Shown: positions 1 through 8,953, counted from the stretch's first letter. The stretch is DNA of 64,000 nt from Bacillus vallismortis (GCF_040784915.1 NZ_CP160797.1:2718137-2782136), one strand, 5' to 3'. The notes: a model not told the origin generated them from the letters alone. Translations and numbers: made by a program.

Positions 1-53
1 AAATCACGTACGCGGAATTTGAGGCGCGGATGGCGAAGGTGATGAAGCCATAA
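1..53 (+). CDS. C-terminal end of an unidentified protein (partial)
   Basis: An open frame runs in from the left edge and stops with TAA at 51-53. The visible tail is ITYAEFEARMAKVMKP. It is too short to assign a family. Its base composition is richer in G+C than the PadR gene that follows at once in another frame, so the junction may be a recombination point. Function unknown. Confidence 0.4.
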   Translation, partial: ITYAEFEARMAKVMKP

Positions 54-73
54 TTCCCTTACTTATCCTTGGC

Positions 74-577
74 TTGCTAATCCAAAACCCTGGAGCTCAC
101 GGCTATGAACTTCTGGCCTTAATGGAAAAACGTCATTACAAATACATTGTTAACTACACGAAAGGTTCATTTTATTACAATCTGCAGCAACTTGAAGAAA
201 AGTGTTTTATTGAACAGATTCAGCAGAAATCCTCAACCAGTGGGCGTGAAATCCGTAACTTTAAAGTCACAGAATCGGGAAGGGCAGAATTCGAAAAATT
301 AATGATCAAATACGGCACCAAATCGGAATATGTGAACCTGCAATTTTATGGGGCGTTACTCTTTGCCGATGAATTCGACAAAAATAAATTACTGGATCTG
401 ATCCAATCACAAATCGACCAGACTAAAACTCGAATCGAGCTCCTTGATGAATACCTGTCCATCACTCAAGAAATCCCCGGCACAATCAATTACTTTCGCC
501 GTATGAACGAAAATTCCCGTTCACATCACTTGGTTAATTTAGAGTGGTTCGAAAAATTGAAAGCAGAAATAGAGTGA
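74..577 (+). CDS. PadR-family transcriptional regulator, 5' end uncertain
   Basis: The protein has the PadR winged-helix pattern: GAHGYELL near the start, KGSFYYNLQQLEEKCFIEQ (recognition helix and wing) at about residues 31-50, then a C-terminal helical dimerisation segment ending at residue 167. PadR proteins repress small operons, often drug or phenolic-acid responses. The only listed start is TTG at 74, but the reading frame is open from 23 and already encodes the family-like IIPLLILGLLIQ before that TTG. No ATG or GTG is in frame and no convincing ribosome site precedes it. Either a rare ATT (53) or the TTG is used, or the true start was lost when the gene was fused to the end of the upstream gene. 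Family call sure, expression doubtful. Confidence 0.7.
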   Translation: MLIQNPGAHGYELLALMEKRHYKYIVNYTKGSFYYNLQQLEEKCFIEQIQQKSSTSGREIRNFKVTESGRAEFEKLMIKYGTKSEYVNLQFYGALLFADEFDKNKLLDLIQSQIDQTKTRIELLDEYLSITQEIPGTINYFRRMNENSRSHHLVNLEWFEKLKAEIE

Positions 578-637
578 ACTATTGCATAATAAAAAAATGT
601 AATGTTAAATATATAAGAATATTAGTTACCTAAATAT

Positions 638-684
638 AAAACCTGTGTCGTAGATATCTAGTAACATCATTGATACAGGTTTTA
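638..684 (+). terminator. Probable terminator of the padR-like gene
   Basis: Inverted repeat AAAACCTGT ... ACAGGTTTT (9 bp arms, long loop) about 60 bp after the PadR stop; the following T-run is short. Between it and the next gene (to 774) I see only a 7-bp repeat CACTTGC/GCAAGTG at about 722-748. Confidence 0.4.
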
Positions 685-773
685 TACTCCTTCTTTAGTA
701 AACCCGCTAATAGGGTTGTCAACACTTGCCCCCCAACAAGAGCAAGTGACACTGCCCCCCGTTTTACCGATGT

Positions 774-1037
774 TTAAGGCTGATTCCAAAACATCGTCGA
801 AGCAGCTGGTATTACTCCTGCTCCAATAAGAATAATGGCATTCCCGATAAGACCAACAAACTTTGTCCTACCGCTCTTACTTACAAGTGCAACAATAAAT
901 CCAATTAACGGTAGAACAATCGAAAAGAATATCATAACTGGTCCTGAAAAAAGGTCCTCATTAAAAAACGAAATTCCAAAAACCATCAACGAGATCAAGA
1001 AAAATAAAATTGAAATCCCACCTAAGTTTTTCATCAT
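774..1037 (-). CDS. Small hydrophobic membrane protein, unknown function
   Basis: A protein of 87 residues with three hydrophobic stretches (about residues 6-24, 31-50 and 62-80), consistent with an integral membrane protein. I do not recognise the family. The start at 1037 is chosen because AAAGG lies six bases upstream; the ATG at 1043 directly abuts this site and cannot use it. No partner gene is apparent; it stands alone between the PadR gene and a decayed SMI1-like gene. Confidence 0.55.
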   Translation of the reverse strand: MMKNLGGISILFFLISLMVFGISFFNEDLFSGPVMIFFSIVLPLIGFIVALVSKSGRTKFVGLIGNAIILIGAGVIPAASTMFWNQP

Positions 1038-1117
1038 CCCCATCCTTTCTTAAACATCAACTAACCATAAACATAATCTTGGGTGAAAGACAAATTAATA
1101 GCGGACGATTTAGTTGA

Positions 1118-1434
1118 GTAAATAACAATGATCATTCACTTGTCTACGATATAGAGGCGTATAAAGATGAATTCCCTCATGGAAGAATTCCAATTGCAAA
1201 TAAGCTTGACTATGAGGGCAATTCAATAGGGAAAGTTCATTTTTGGGATCATGAATCTGCAAATGAACGGGACGCATTTTATTTTGGTTGCGTAATGCTT
1301 TACTGACTTTTTTGATAAATCTGGAAATAATCTTTCCTTTATGGACTAATGTTGATCGGCAGAGAAAGTTGAAATACTTTCCATCGGAAGATAAATTGAG
1401 GCTTAGAAATAAAAAGATCGCAAAGCTATCTTGA
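1118..1434 (+). pseudogene. Relic of an SMI1/KNR4-type gene, frameshifted
   Basis: Frame 1118-1308 encodes a fragment with VYDIEAYKDEFPHGRIPIAN and GKVHFWDHES, which resembles SMI1/KNR4 proteins (often immunity proteins of contact-dependent or polymorphic toxins). A shift near 1290-1300 moves the coding to another frame, which continues NALLTFLINLEIIFPLWTNV and ends at TGA 1432-1434. The N-terminal half is missing. One frameshift and truncation make a functional product unlikely. Family assignment is by eye. Confidence 0.45.
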
Positions 1435-1464
1435 AGAAGCTTCACGGTCTTTGGGTCTTTTTTT
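1413..1464 (+). terminator. Intrinsic terminator after the SMI1-like relic
   Basis: Arms AAAGATCGCAAAGCT (1413-1427) and AGCTTCACGGTCTTT (1438-1452), then GGGTCTTTTTTT. The stem overlaps the end of the relic's frame. Confidence 0.6.
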
Positions 1465-1658
1465 GCTAAGGCGAAGTCAATGGATTTCCAGCGGAAACCG
1501 CTGCACATACATCCATTGATTTTTATTTTGATAGTGGTTTCCTCAACTCTTACGATCATTGTGTCTGAGATGATAAATGCATTTGGGTTTACCCAAGACA
1601 TAGGGGTTTTATGAGCATGTATACCACACAACAATGAAGTTGAAGGAACTTGCACGTT

Positions 1659-2228
1659 TCAATCAGCATTGGGACCAAAGGGATGTTGATGTTCCTCTGC
1701 TCTACTATTTAGTATTCGATAGCTGGACTCTCCAATATGAAGCGGAATATCCAGCTTCTCTAAATTTGGCATTCCATTTTTTAAGAAAAGCTCTTTATCT
1801 TGATATCTCTGTAATACTTCTCCCACAACCCACTCTTGATCGCCCAAAGTGGATATACTGTGTACTTTACACTCATAAGCAAAATACGCATCTGTTAAAA
1901 TCGGTATCTCAGCTTTTCGTCCTTCTTCGTATTGAATATGAAATGCTTCAAACTTATTTATATCTCTGCCGCTATGTGTGCCTAATGCTTGAATGAATTC
2001 CGAACATCTCCCTGGAAGAAAATTCACACCGAAAACACCGCTTTTTTCAATCATTTTGTAAGTATATGTCCCTTTGCCTATTGAGACCCCATACATGCCA
2101 GGAGAAGATCCAATATACGTGTGCCATCCAGAAGCCATTGCGTTTTTTTCACCTTCATATTGAGCCGTAACGACAGCTACCATTCCAGGGTAGGAGTACC
2201 AAGTTGGTTCGTCTATCGGCGCTCTCAT
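1659..2228 (-). CDS. Flavin reductase / DIM6-NTAB family FMN-binding protein
   Basis: A protein of 189 residues resembling the FMN-binding split-barrel flavin reductases, which bind FMN and often reduce it for a partner monooxygenase. Typical elements are an N-terminal YPGMVAVVTA strand, a loop NAMASGWHTYIGSSPGMYGV that would contact the flavin phosphate, and SGVFGVNFLP. Start 2228 is chosen because AAAGGAG lies eight bases upstream; ATG 2234 is too close to it. No monooxygenase partner is adjacent: upstream lies only an arginase relic. Substrate unknown. Confidence 0.7.
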   Translation of the reverse strand: MRAPIDEPTWYSYPGMVAVVTAQYEGEKNAMASGWHTYIGSSPGMYGVSIGKGTYTYKMIEKSGVFGVNFLPGRCSEFIQALGTHSGRDINKFEAFHIQYEEGRKAEIPILTDAYFAYECKVHSISTLGDQEWVVGEVLQRYQDKELFLKNGMPNLEKLDIPLHIGESSYRILNSRAEEHQHPFGPNAD

Positions 2229-2329
2229 ATTCATCGCTCCTTTTGTTTTAGATTTATTTTTTATTAGAATTTGAAATACGATAAAACGTGTTTCAACGTC
2301 TTTTTGTTGATATCCTCCAATAATGGAAG

Positions 2330-2558
2330 TCACTGCAACACATTTTGTAAGTTATACGCATCCAATGGAAAATGTTCTGTAATCCCAAGTCCTGCAACAT
2401 CATAGGCTTTGGCTACATCCTGGCATTTCTTCAAATGGATCATTCGTTTTAGGTGCAAGCCCGTTAAATAAATGGGCTCCAAGTACATACGGAGGGTTGT
2501 TTGCGCCTTGCCATTGCCGCATAAGTAAGCGAAGCGTCTTACCTCTTTTATTTTTCAT
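2330..2558 (-). pseudogene. Relic of an arginase/agmatinase-family gene
   Basis: The N-terminal part (MKNKRGKTLRLLMRQWQG, then NNPPYVLGAHLFNGLAP) matches the start of a group of arginase-fold ureohydrolases. After about 50 residues the coding switches frame to a typical family C terminus with YDVAGLGITEHFPLDAYNL, ending at 2330. The whole metal-binding core is absent, so this is an internal deletion plus frameshift. AAGGAAGG precedes the old start. Confidence 0.45.
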
Positions 2559-2641
2559 CTTATACATCCTTCCTTTTACAAATTCATAAGAACGATGCAT
2601 AAATCATAAACCCTATAGCAACGATAGGGTCAAGGGGTTCG

Positions 2642-3487
2642 TTATTTTTTCCGCACTCTAAATTCTGTGAGGAAGTCTTCTTCTCTTAATGAGTCGTAGC
2701 TGTTTGGAAGAGAAATTTGATATACTTTTTCATCCGTTTGGATGCCATGAGATTCAATAAAATGGTACAGTTTTTGATAGTATGAAAAATAATTTGTTAC
2801 AGAGCAATCAAATGAGATACACACATATTCACCGGATGGGAAAGAATCGATCGTCATGTTTTGTCCTTCTATCTCTATCTTTACTCCATCATGAATGGTC
2901 GTATAAACACTGTTGCAATAAATATCACCGGAATCTTTATAAGGCTTTAAATCATAAATAAGTCCATAATAGTTATCAACCATATCTCCTCTCTCTTCAA
3001 GGACTTCAGCCAATTTTCGGTAATACAAATCTGATTGGTCATGAGGATTCACTTGAGGTGTCGCTGCTTTTAAAATGGTTTGGCCTTCTATATGTCGAAC
3101 ATAAACTAGACCTTCTTCTTTTTTAGTGCGTATCTCCACTTGTTCATGAAGCTGGTTCTTTCTTCTATGAAGCAATTGCCTGGCACGTTCGAGTCTTTCC
3201 ATTTCACGTTCAATCACGCTTTCTTGCTCGTCAAGAAAGGTTTGCATCCGTTCAGGGGTACATGTATGTGAGATAATGCGCTTAATGTCTTCCAAAGGTG
3301 TTTTAATACATTTGAGATATTTTATGATATCTAAATAAAAGAACTGTTTAACATGGTAATATCGATAGCCATTATCCTGATCTGTATAATAAGGCTTGAA
3401 AATCCCGATCTTATCATAATAGCGCAATGTTTGAATTGAGATGTGATTGAGACGGGCTGTTTCCCCAATCGAAAAGTATTCCTTCAT
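2642..3487 (-). CDS. MerR-family activator with BmrR-like effector domain
   Basis: The N-terminal 70 residues form a MerR winged helix (YFSIGETARLNHISIQTLRY, then YYDKIGIFKP), followed by a coiled-coil (about 75-125) and a C-terminal GyrI/BmrR-type ligand domain. BmrR-like proteins bind cationic drugs and open promoters with 19-bp spacers. Start 3487 follows AAAGG at good spacing; upstream ATGs at 3529 and 3496 lack one. No efflux gene sits next to it in this orientation, so its target is not obvious. Confidence 0.75.
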   Translation of the reverse strand: MKEYFSIGETARLNHISIQTLRYYDKIGIFKPYYTDQDNGYRYYHVKQFFYLDIIKYLKCIKTPLEDIKRIISHTCTPERMQTFLDEQESVIEREMERLERARQLLHRRKNQLHEQVEIRTKKEEGLVYVRHIEGQTILKAATPQVNPHDQSDLYYRKLAEVLEERGDMVDNYYGLIYDLKPYKDSGDIYCNSVYTTIHDGVKIEIEGQNMTIDSFPSGEYVCISFDCSVTNYFSYYQKLYHFIESHGIQTDEKVYQISLPNSYDSLREEDFLTEFRVRKK

Positions 3488-3794
3488 CAAACTCATCCTT
3501 TCTTCTTTGTTCGTTCTTAAAAATTTCATTATGCACGATGACAGTCAAAATCCTAACTGAACGATCTCCGAGAAAAAAACCGTTTTAAGACAATCTTCTT
3601 TTTCCTCCAGTTCGTTTTTAATCCTACGTCTAATCTTGTCTACAGATGATCTACCGTCAGATCTTCCTGAGTAAAACCATCCCTTTCTTTACCACTTTAA
3701 TAATATAGTAAAAATGGTAACCCTTGATTTTAAAGATTTTTTAAGGCTTTGAAATAAAAAGGATCTCTAGAAACCCATTTTAGAACAAATAAAA

Positions 3795-3839
3795 AGAATC
3801 CATTTCGAAAAATGTTTGATCAAAATGGATGTCTTTTTT
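3795..3839. terminator. Bidirectional terminator
   Basis: Stem AGAATCCATTT ... AAAATGGATGTCT with T-runs on both strands; lies downstream of the DUF2200 gene. The rest of 3490-3927 shows no gene. Confidence 0.55.
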
Positions 3840-3927
3840 GTGAATTCGTATACATTTTTTATAAAAAAGGTTGATCATTAATGACTTAAAAGTAAACCTA
3901 TATAAATACAGTGTCTCTTTGTCATTA

Positions 3928-4278
3928 TTATTTCCGCAAAATCTTCTCCATCGATTTCCCCTTTGCTAGCTCATCGATTAATTTATCCAAATAGCGGATT
4001 TCCCGCATCGTTGATTCTTCGATATCTTCCACTCGGACGCCGCAGACTACACCTTTGATCAAAGCCCGTGAAGGATTCAGTTGGGGGGCTTTCGCAAAGA
4101 AGGTTTCAAAGTCTGTCTGTTTTTCCAGTTGCCCTTCTAACTCTTTCTGGCTATATCCTGTCAACCAACGAGTGATTTCATCGACTTCTGATTTTGTGCG
4201 TCCTTTTTTCTCAGCTTTCGAAATATAATAGGGATAAACTTTTGCGACACTCATTGTATAAATCTTATGTTTAGTCAT
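3928..4278 (-). CDS. DUF2200-family protein
   Basis: A protein of 116 residues rich in charged helices, with [12 protein letters not shown] near the middle and a Lys-rich C terminus ([11 protein letters not shown]). I recognise the DUF2200 pattern; the function of this family is unknown to me. An AAAGGAGG ribosome site precedes the ATG by six bases. It is monocistronic, ending at the bidirectional hairpin near 3800. Confidence 0.65.
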   Translation of the reverse strand: MTKHKIYTMSVAKVYPYYISKAEKKGRTKSEVDEITRWLTGYSQKELEGQLEKQTDFETFFAKAPQLNPSRALIKGVVCGVRVEDIEESTMREIRYLDKLIDELAKGKSMEKILRK

Positions 4279-4398
4279 GATAATCCTCCTTTGTGGCTTG
4301 TTTGGGGAATAGTTACAATTCAGCTATTAACATAATTGTATCAAATTTTATTTCGATGCCACATATGTTTTTGACTTCAAAGCTTGATACAAAATAAG

Positions 4399-4434
4399 CA
4401 CCACCTTTCGCTATAGAAAGATGGTGTTTTTATA
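4399..4434 (+). terminator. Terminator-like hairpin
   Basis: CACC/TTTC paired with GAAA/GGTG around a 6-base loop, then TTTTTAT. No coding region ends here now; it may remain from a lost gene. Otherwise 4279-4616 shows nothing I can support. Confidence 0.35.
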
Positions 4435-4616
4435 TTCAAAATCCTCATCTCTAAGAGTAAGATTCATATTCAGATGAGCAAGGATTTGTTCACCGGATCA
4501 TTTCCGTATAGTGGTAAAATTTTCACTAATTATGACTTTAGGAAAGATATGATGAATGCAGATCTATGAGTTAACACTTTATTAGTTTCAAAATAATCAA
4601 TACCTATATTCTTACA

Positions 4617-4645
4617 TTGACAAGAGTATGATGCCTCCTTAAAAT
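4617..4645 (+). promoter_or_regulatory. Sigma-A promoter of the nik-type operon
   Basis: TTGACA at 4617-4622, a 17-bp spacer, and TAAAAT at 4640-4645. The Fur box begins on the last base of the -10. Confidence 0.7.
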
Positions 4646-4659
4646 GAAAATGATTATCA
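4645..4659 (+). promoter_or_regulatory. Fur box (iron repressor operator)
   Basis: TGAAAATGATTATCA matches the 7-1-7 Fur consensus TGATAATNATTATCA at 14 of 15 positions and covers the -10/start region, a classic repressing position. It fits Fur better than Zur or PerR. Iron control of the operon is inferred from the site. Confidence 0.7.
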
Positions 4660-4682
4660 ACATCACTTAGGAGGAAATACAG

Positions 4683-6302
4683 ATGCATAGCGGGAAGATT
4701 CGTTCGAAAATTAAAATTACTTTCTTATCCATGCTCATCTTTTCTATTTTATTAGCAGGATGTACTAATGCAGGAAATTCAACAGAGATGAAAAAACATA
4801 ACAATATGGTCACAATTGCTTGGCCTAGAGATATAGGCGAAATGAACCCGCATGTCTATAACCCTTCCCAATTGTTTGCCCAATCAATGGTATACGAGCC
4901 TTTGGTCACTTATGGAACTGGAGGGAAGCTTAAACCGCATTTAGCTGAGTCTTGGGATCTATCTAATGACGGTAAAGTGTATACATTTCATTTGCGTAAG
5001 GATGTCAAATTCTCGGATGGAACAACCTTTAACGCAAAAATCGCGAAAAAGAATTTCGACTCCATTTTAAAACATCCTGAGTTACATAGCTGGTTAGGAT
5101 TTATAACAAAAATAGCTCAAACAAAAGTGATCGATGATCATACATTTCAATTGACAATGACTGAACCCTATTACCCAACCATTCAGGAGCTGGCAGTCGT
5201 ACGGCCTGTTCGATTTTTAGGAGAGGCTGGATTCCCTCAGGATGGCGATACATCAAAAGGTGTCGCAAAACCGGTGGGAACGGGTCCATGGGTATTGGAC
5301 GAATATAAAGCTGATGAATATGCGATTTTTAAACGCAACGAAAATTATTGGGGTGAAAAGCCTAAAGTCGAGAAAATCAAGGTGAAAGTCATCCCGGACG
5401 CAGAAACAAGAGTGCTCGCATTTGAAAAAGGTGAATTGGACTTAATTTACGGTGAAGGCGTCATCAGCTTGGATGCATACAAGCAGCTGCAATCGACAGG
5501 TCAGTATGAAACTAGTCTTTCTGAACCGGTAGCGACGAGACAGCTTGTCATGAATACGAAAAAAGAACAACTTTCTGATGAACGTGTGCGCCAAGCCCTG
5601 CACTACGGTTTTGATAAAGACGCCATGGTGGAAGGCATTACCTCCGGGTTAGAAGAAAAAGCAGATCATATTTTGCCGACAACTTTCCCATACACGTCTG
5701 ATATTGATGTAAAGCCAGTAAAATATGATGCAGAAAAAGCGAAAGCGTTATTAGATGCGGCCGGCTGGAAACTTCCGAATGGCAAGACGGTGCGTGAGAA
5801 AGACGGAAAGCCTCTTGAATTTAGTTTAATGTATGATTCAGCGGAATCCATTCAAAAAGCAATGGCAGAAACACTGCAAGCAGAGTGGGCAGCGATTGGA
5901 GTGAAGTTGAATCTTGAAGGAGTAGAATTGGCGACTCAGGTTAAACGGTTCAAAGCGAATGAATTTGATATGAACTTCTTTAGCAACTATGGCGCGCCTT
6001 ATGACCCGCATACCTTTGTAAACATTGTCGCGTCAAAAGGGTTTGGATTTAATGAAGCGATTTCTGCCTATCCAAACAAAGATAAGTTATTGAAGCAGAT
6101 GGCAAAGGTTCCTCAAACAACTGATGAAAAAGAGCGTCAAAAGCTTTACTCATCTATTTTAACATCCCTTCAAGATCAGGGAGCCATCGTTCCGATCTCT
6201 TATATTAAAAAGACAGCGATCTACCAAAAGAATATGACAGACTTTACTTTCCCTGCCAATCGTGACGAACATCCATTTACAGGTATTCGCATGAAGCAGT
6301 AG
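4683..6302 (+). CDS. NikA/CntA-type substrate-binding lipoprotein
   Basis: This is the extracellular binding protein of an ABC importer (peptide/nickel cluster C). It has an N-terminal signal with lipobox LLAGC (lipid-bearing Cys27), then a full SBP_bac_5 domain of 539 residues in total. It aligns by eye with E. coli NikA throughout (FAQSMVYEPLV, YYPTIQELAVVRP with the conserved Arg174, YGAPYDPHTF at 436-445). The His that E. coli NikA uses directly on nickel (H416) has no counterpart: the loop reads ASKGFGF. Binding of a metal-metallophore complex, as in CntA, is therefore as likely as nickel-histidine. RBS TAGGAGG at 4668-4674. First gene of a Fur-box operon. Confidence 0.8.
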   Translation: MHSGKIRSKIKITFLSMLIFSILLAGCTNAGNSTEMKKHNNMVTIAWPRDIGEMNPHVYNPSQLFAQSMVYEPLVTYGTGGKLKPHLAESWDLSNDGKVYTFHLRKDVKFSDGTTFNAKIAKKNFDSILKHPELHSWLGFITKIAQTKVIDDHTFQLTMTEPYYPTIQELAVVRPVRFLGEAGFPQDGDTSKGVAKPVGTGPWVLDEYKADEYAIFKRNENYWGEKPKVEKIKVKVIPDAETRVLAFEKGELDLIYGEGVISLDAYKQLQSTGQYETSLSEPVATRQLVMNTKKEQLSDERVRQALHYGFDKDAMVEGITSGLEEKADHILPTTFPYTSDIDVKPVKYDAEKAKALLDAAGWKLPNGKTVREKDGKPLEFSLMYDSAESIQKAMAETLQAEWAAIGVKLNLEGVELATQVKRFKANEFDMNFFSNYGAPYDPHTFVNIVASKGFGFNEAISAYPNKDKLLKQMAKVPQTTDEKERQKLYSSILTSLQDQGAIVPISYIKKTAIYQKNMTDFTFPANRDEHPFTGIRMKQ

Positions 6303-6311
6303 GAGGCTTTT

Positions 6312-7256
6312 ATGGGTATCTATATATTGAAACGAATCATGTCCATCATTCCAGTGTTTCTTTTAGCTGCGCTTCTGACAACTGGAATGATTCAACTCTC
6401 ACCGGTTGACCCGGCTGAAGCGTATGTAGCCGCAGCGCATATCCAGCCAAACGATGACATTTTAGAACAAAAGAGACATGAGTTTGGCTTAGATCAACCA
6501 TTCTTTATCCAATATGTAAACTCTATTTTGAAGATATGCCAATTCGATTTTGGCATATCTTATGTTTCGAATAAGCCGGTTTGGGACGAGGTTGCCCTCC
6601 GAATGCCAGCAACGATCGAACTTGCGCTTGGGAGTTTATTGATCGCGGTGCTTGTCAGTGTGCCTCTCGGCTTCTTTGCTGGAATCAAAAAAAATCGCGC
6701 AATTGATCATATCAGTCGCTTCATTTCCTTTTTCGGGGCATCCATTCCGACTTTTTGGTTAGGGTATATGTTGGTTTTTTTCTTTTCTGTTCAATTAGAT
6801 CTTTTTCCAGTAGAAGGAATTGGGACATGGCAGCACCTCGTACTGCCGTCAATGACGCTGGCGCTTCCTTTAATTGCAATGTATACAAGGCTTTTGCGCG
6901 CCAGTGTGATAGAAAACCTGCAAGAACCGTATGTCCAATACGCAAAAATCAGAGGACTGAAGAATAAAAGCATTATGGCTAAGCATGTATTGAAAATGGC
7001 CATTTCTCCGATGATTACAGGCCTAGGAATGAATCTTGGCAAACTTCTCACCGGAACCATTATTGTTGAAGTGGTTTTTTCTCGGCCTGGCTTTGGCCGT
7101 TATTTTATCGAGGCCATTTTCAATCGTGACATCCCTGTCATTCAATGCTATGTGTTCATAGCCGCCGCCTTTTTTATATTGAGCAGCTTAATCGTTGATC
7201 TCATTCAAATGTATATTGATCCGCGCATTTCCAGGAAAGAAGGGCAGTATCGATGA
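6312..7256 (+). CDS. Nik-type ABC importer permease (NikB-like)
   Basis: Inner-membrane permease of 314 residues with about six transmembrane helices and the EAA-type coupling loop around YVQYAKIRGLKNKSIMAKHV, which contacts the ATPases. The end QMYIDPR fits the dipeptide/nickel permease family. It starts nine bases after the binding protein, behind AGGAGG, and overlaps the next gene by four bases (ATGA), so the two permeases are translationally coupled. Confidence 0.8.
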   Translation: MGIYILKRIMSIIPVFLLAALLTTGMIQLSPVDPAEAYVAAAHIQPNDDILEQKRHEFGLDQPFFIQYVNSILKICQFDFGISYVSNKPVWDEVALRMPATIELALGSLLIAVLVSVPLGFFAGIKKNRAIDHISRFISFFGASIPTFWLGYMLVFFFSVQLDLFPVEGIGTWQHLVLPSMTLALPLIAMYTRLLRASVIENLQEPYVQYAKIRGLKNKSIMAKHVLKMAISPMITGLGMNLGKLLTGTIIVEVVFSRPGFGRYFIEAIFNRDIPVIQCYVFIAAAFFILSSLIVDLIQMYIDPRISRKEGQYR

Positions 7257-8083
7257 TTACAAGCATACGCAGGATATACAAAAGTCAAAAAGTGATAACG
7301 GCATGCATCACCATACTATCCATTCTGTTTCTCATCGCTGTATTTGCCCCTTGGATTGCGCCGAATAATCCTGTTGCTGTTCATTTGGCATATAAGCTGC
7401 ACCCTCCATCCTTGGAGTTCCCTTTAGGAACTGACCATTTAGGAAGATGCAACTTATCCCGCCTTTTGTACGGAACACGGATTTCTTTGGGATTTGCAAT
7501 GCTCATTTTTATTTCCTCACTCGTGATCGGTCTCATTGTCGGTACGATTTCAGGATATAAAGGCGGATGGGTTGATCAGCTGTTAATGAGATTTTGTGAT
7601 GGTGTGATGGCCTTTCCAAACTTAATTTTAGTTCTTGGTCTAGTGGGCATATTCGGCCCTGGACTTCCTCAAGTCATTCTTGCTCTCATGCTGGTGCAAT
7701 GGGTCTATTATGCGAGAATCTTTAGAGGAATGGTGCTTAGCCTGAAAGAGGAAAACTTTATTAAAGCCGCAAAAATCAATGGATCATCACAATGGAAGAT
7801 TCTGAAAAAACATATCATACCTAATGTGCTCCCTCCCCTCGTTGTCATGGGTACATTGGAAATGGGCTGGGCCATTATGGACATATCCGCTATGTCGTTT
7901 CTTGGATTAGGCGTCCAGCCCCCAGCTGCGGAATGGGGAGCGATGATTCATGAAGGTAAATCGTATATTCGGACGAACCCTGAGTTGATGATTTATCCAG
8001 GGCTGATGATCATGATTGTGGTTGTAACGTTCAATTTATTGGGCGAGAGTTTATCAGAAAAATACGGAGTTAAACGTCGATGA
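7253..8083 (+). CDS. Nik-type ABC importer permease (NikC-like)
   Basis: Second permease subunit, 276 residues. The N terminus carries the family segment FPLGTDHLGRCNLSRLLYGT, followed by five or six transmembrane helices and the coupling loop NFIKAAKINGSSQWKILKKH. It would form the channel with the NikB-like protein. The start overlaps the previous stop by four bases. Confidence 0.8.
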   Translation: MITSIRRIYKSQKVITACITILSILFLIAVFAPWIAPNNPVAVHLAYKLHPPSLEFPLGTDHLGRCNLSRLLYGTRISLGFAMLIFISSLVIGLIVGTISGYKGGWVDQLLMRFCDGVMAFPNLILVLGLVGIFGPGLPQVILALMLVQWVYYARIFRGMVLSLKEENFIKAAKINGSSQWKILKKHIIPNVLPPLVVMGTLEMGWAIMDISAMSFLGLGVQPPAAEWGAMIHEGKSYIRTNPELMIYPGLMIMIVVVTFNLLGESLSEKYGVKRR

Positions 8084-8092
8084 TAAAAAGGA

Positions 8093-8929
8093 ATGACGAA
8101 GTTGGGAACAGAACAATCACCGGTGCTCAAAGTGAGAGATTTGCATGTACAGGCCAAAACGCAAAAAGGAGTTTCAACCCTAGTGCAAGACGTCAATTTC
8201 GAACTGAAGCGAGGTCAAATCCTTGGTCTGATTGGTGAGAGCGGATGCGGAAAAACAGTAACGGGCATGTCCATTCTTCAGATGCTTCATCAGAAAACAA
8301 CCAAGGTGGAAGGAAGCATTTCCTTACAAGGCCGAGAATTAAACGGATTGGCAGATCAAGAAATGCGCAAGATCCGCGGCAAAGATATGGCCTATATTAT
8401 GCAAAATCCGATGAACGCTTTTACACCCGTTTTTACGATTGGCCATCAAATGATCGAAACGATTCGCTCTCATACGTCTTTTAACAAAAAGCAGGCGAAG
8501 GAGCTTGCAATCGAAGCATTGCATAATGTGAGCTTATCCAATCCTGTTAAACTTTTAAAATCTTACCCTTTTCAATTAAGCGGCGGAATGCTTCAACGGG
8601 TGATGATTGCAACCGCTGTTTGCTTACATCCGGCCATTCTGATTGCGGATGAACCCACAACTGCACTAGACGTCAATAATCAGAAGACCGTGCTGAAACA
8701 TTTAGATGACCTGCGCTCTACATGTGGAACGGCGATTTTGCTCATCTCTCATGATCTGGGCGTCATTGCTGAAATGGCGGATGAAGTTGCTGTGATGCAG
8801 AAAGGAAAAATCGCAGAAAAAGCAGATGTGTTTCAGCTGTTTGATGCACCAAATCATGAATATACAAAGAAGCTATTGGATGCACGTTTGACATTGCCAA
8901 TAGATAAACGTTCCATTGGATCATGTTGA
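8093..8929 (+). CDS. ABC importer ATPase (NikD/OppD-like)
   Basis: Nucleotide-binding subunit with Walker A GESGCGKT, signature LSGGMLQR, Walker B LIADEPTTALD and switch His in ISHDLG. It is 278 residues, shorter than OppD and close to NikD, lacking the long C-terminal oligopeptide extension. AAAAGG is only one base from the ATG at 8093; TTG at 8102 has better spacing and may be the real start. Third protein type of the importer. Confidence 0.8.
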   Translation: MTKLGTEQSPVLKVRDLHVQAKTQKGVSTLVQDVNFELKRGQILGLIGESGCGKTVTGMSILQMLHQKTTKVEGSISLQGRELNGLADQEMRKIRGKDMAYIMQNPMNAFTPVFTIGHQMIETIRSHTSFNKKQAKELAIEALHNVSLSNPVKLLKSYPFQLSGGMLQRVMIATAVCLHPAILIADEPTTALDVNNQKTVLKHLDDLRSTCGTAILLISHDLGVIAEMADEVAVMQKGKIAEKADVFQLFDAPNHEYTKKLLDARLTLPIDKRSIGSC

Positions 8930-8953
8930 CAGAATTTGATACGGGGTGATGAA

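Noticed and set aside
722..765. Repeated GCCCCCC blocks that recall IS3-type ends
   Set aside because: Only a 7-bp inverted repeat is present and no transposase or partner end is nearby.
1110..1655. 181-residue ORF on the minus strand
   Set aside because: It is antisense to the SMI1-like relic and to terminators, has no ribosome site, and its composition is not protein-like.
1634..1996. 120-residue ORF on the plus strand
   Set aside because: Antisense to the flavin reductase gene and without a ribosome site.
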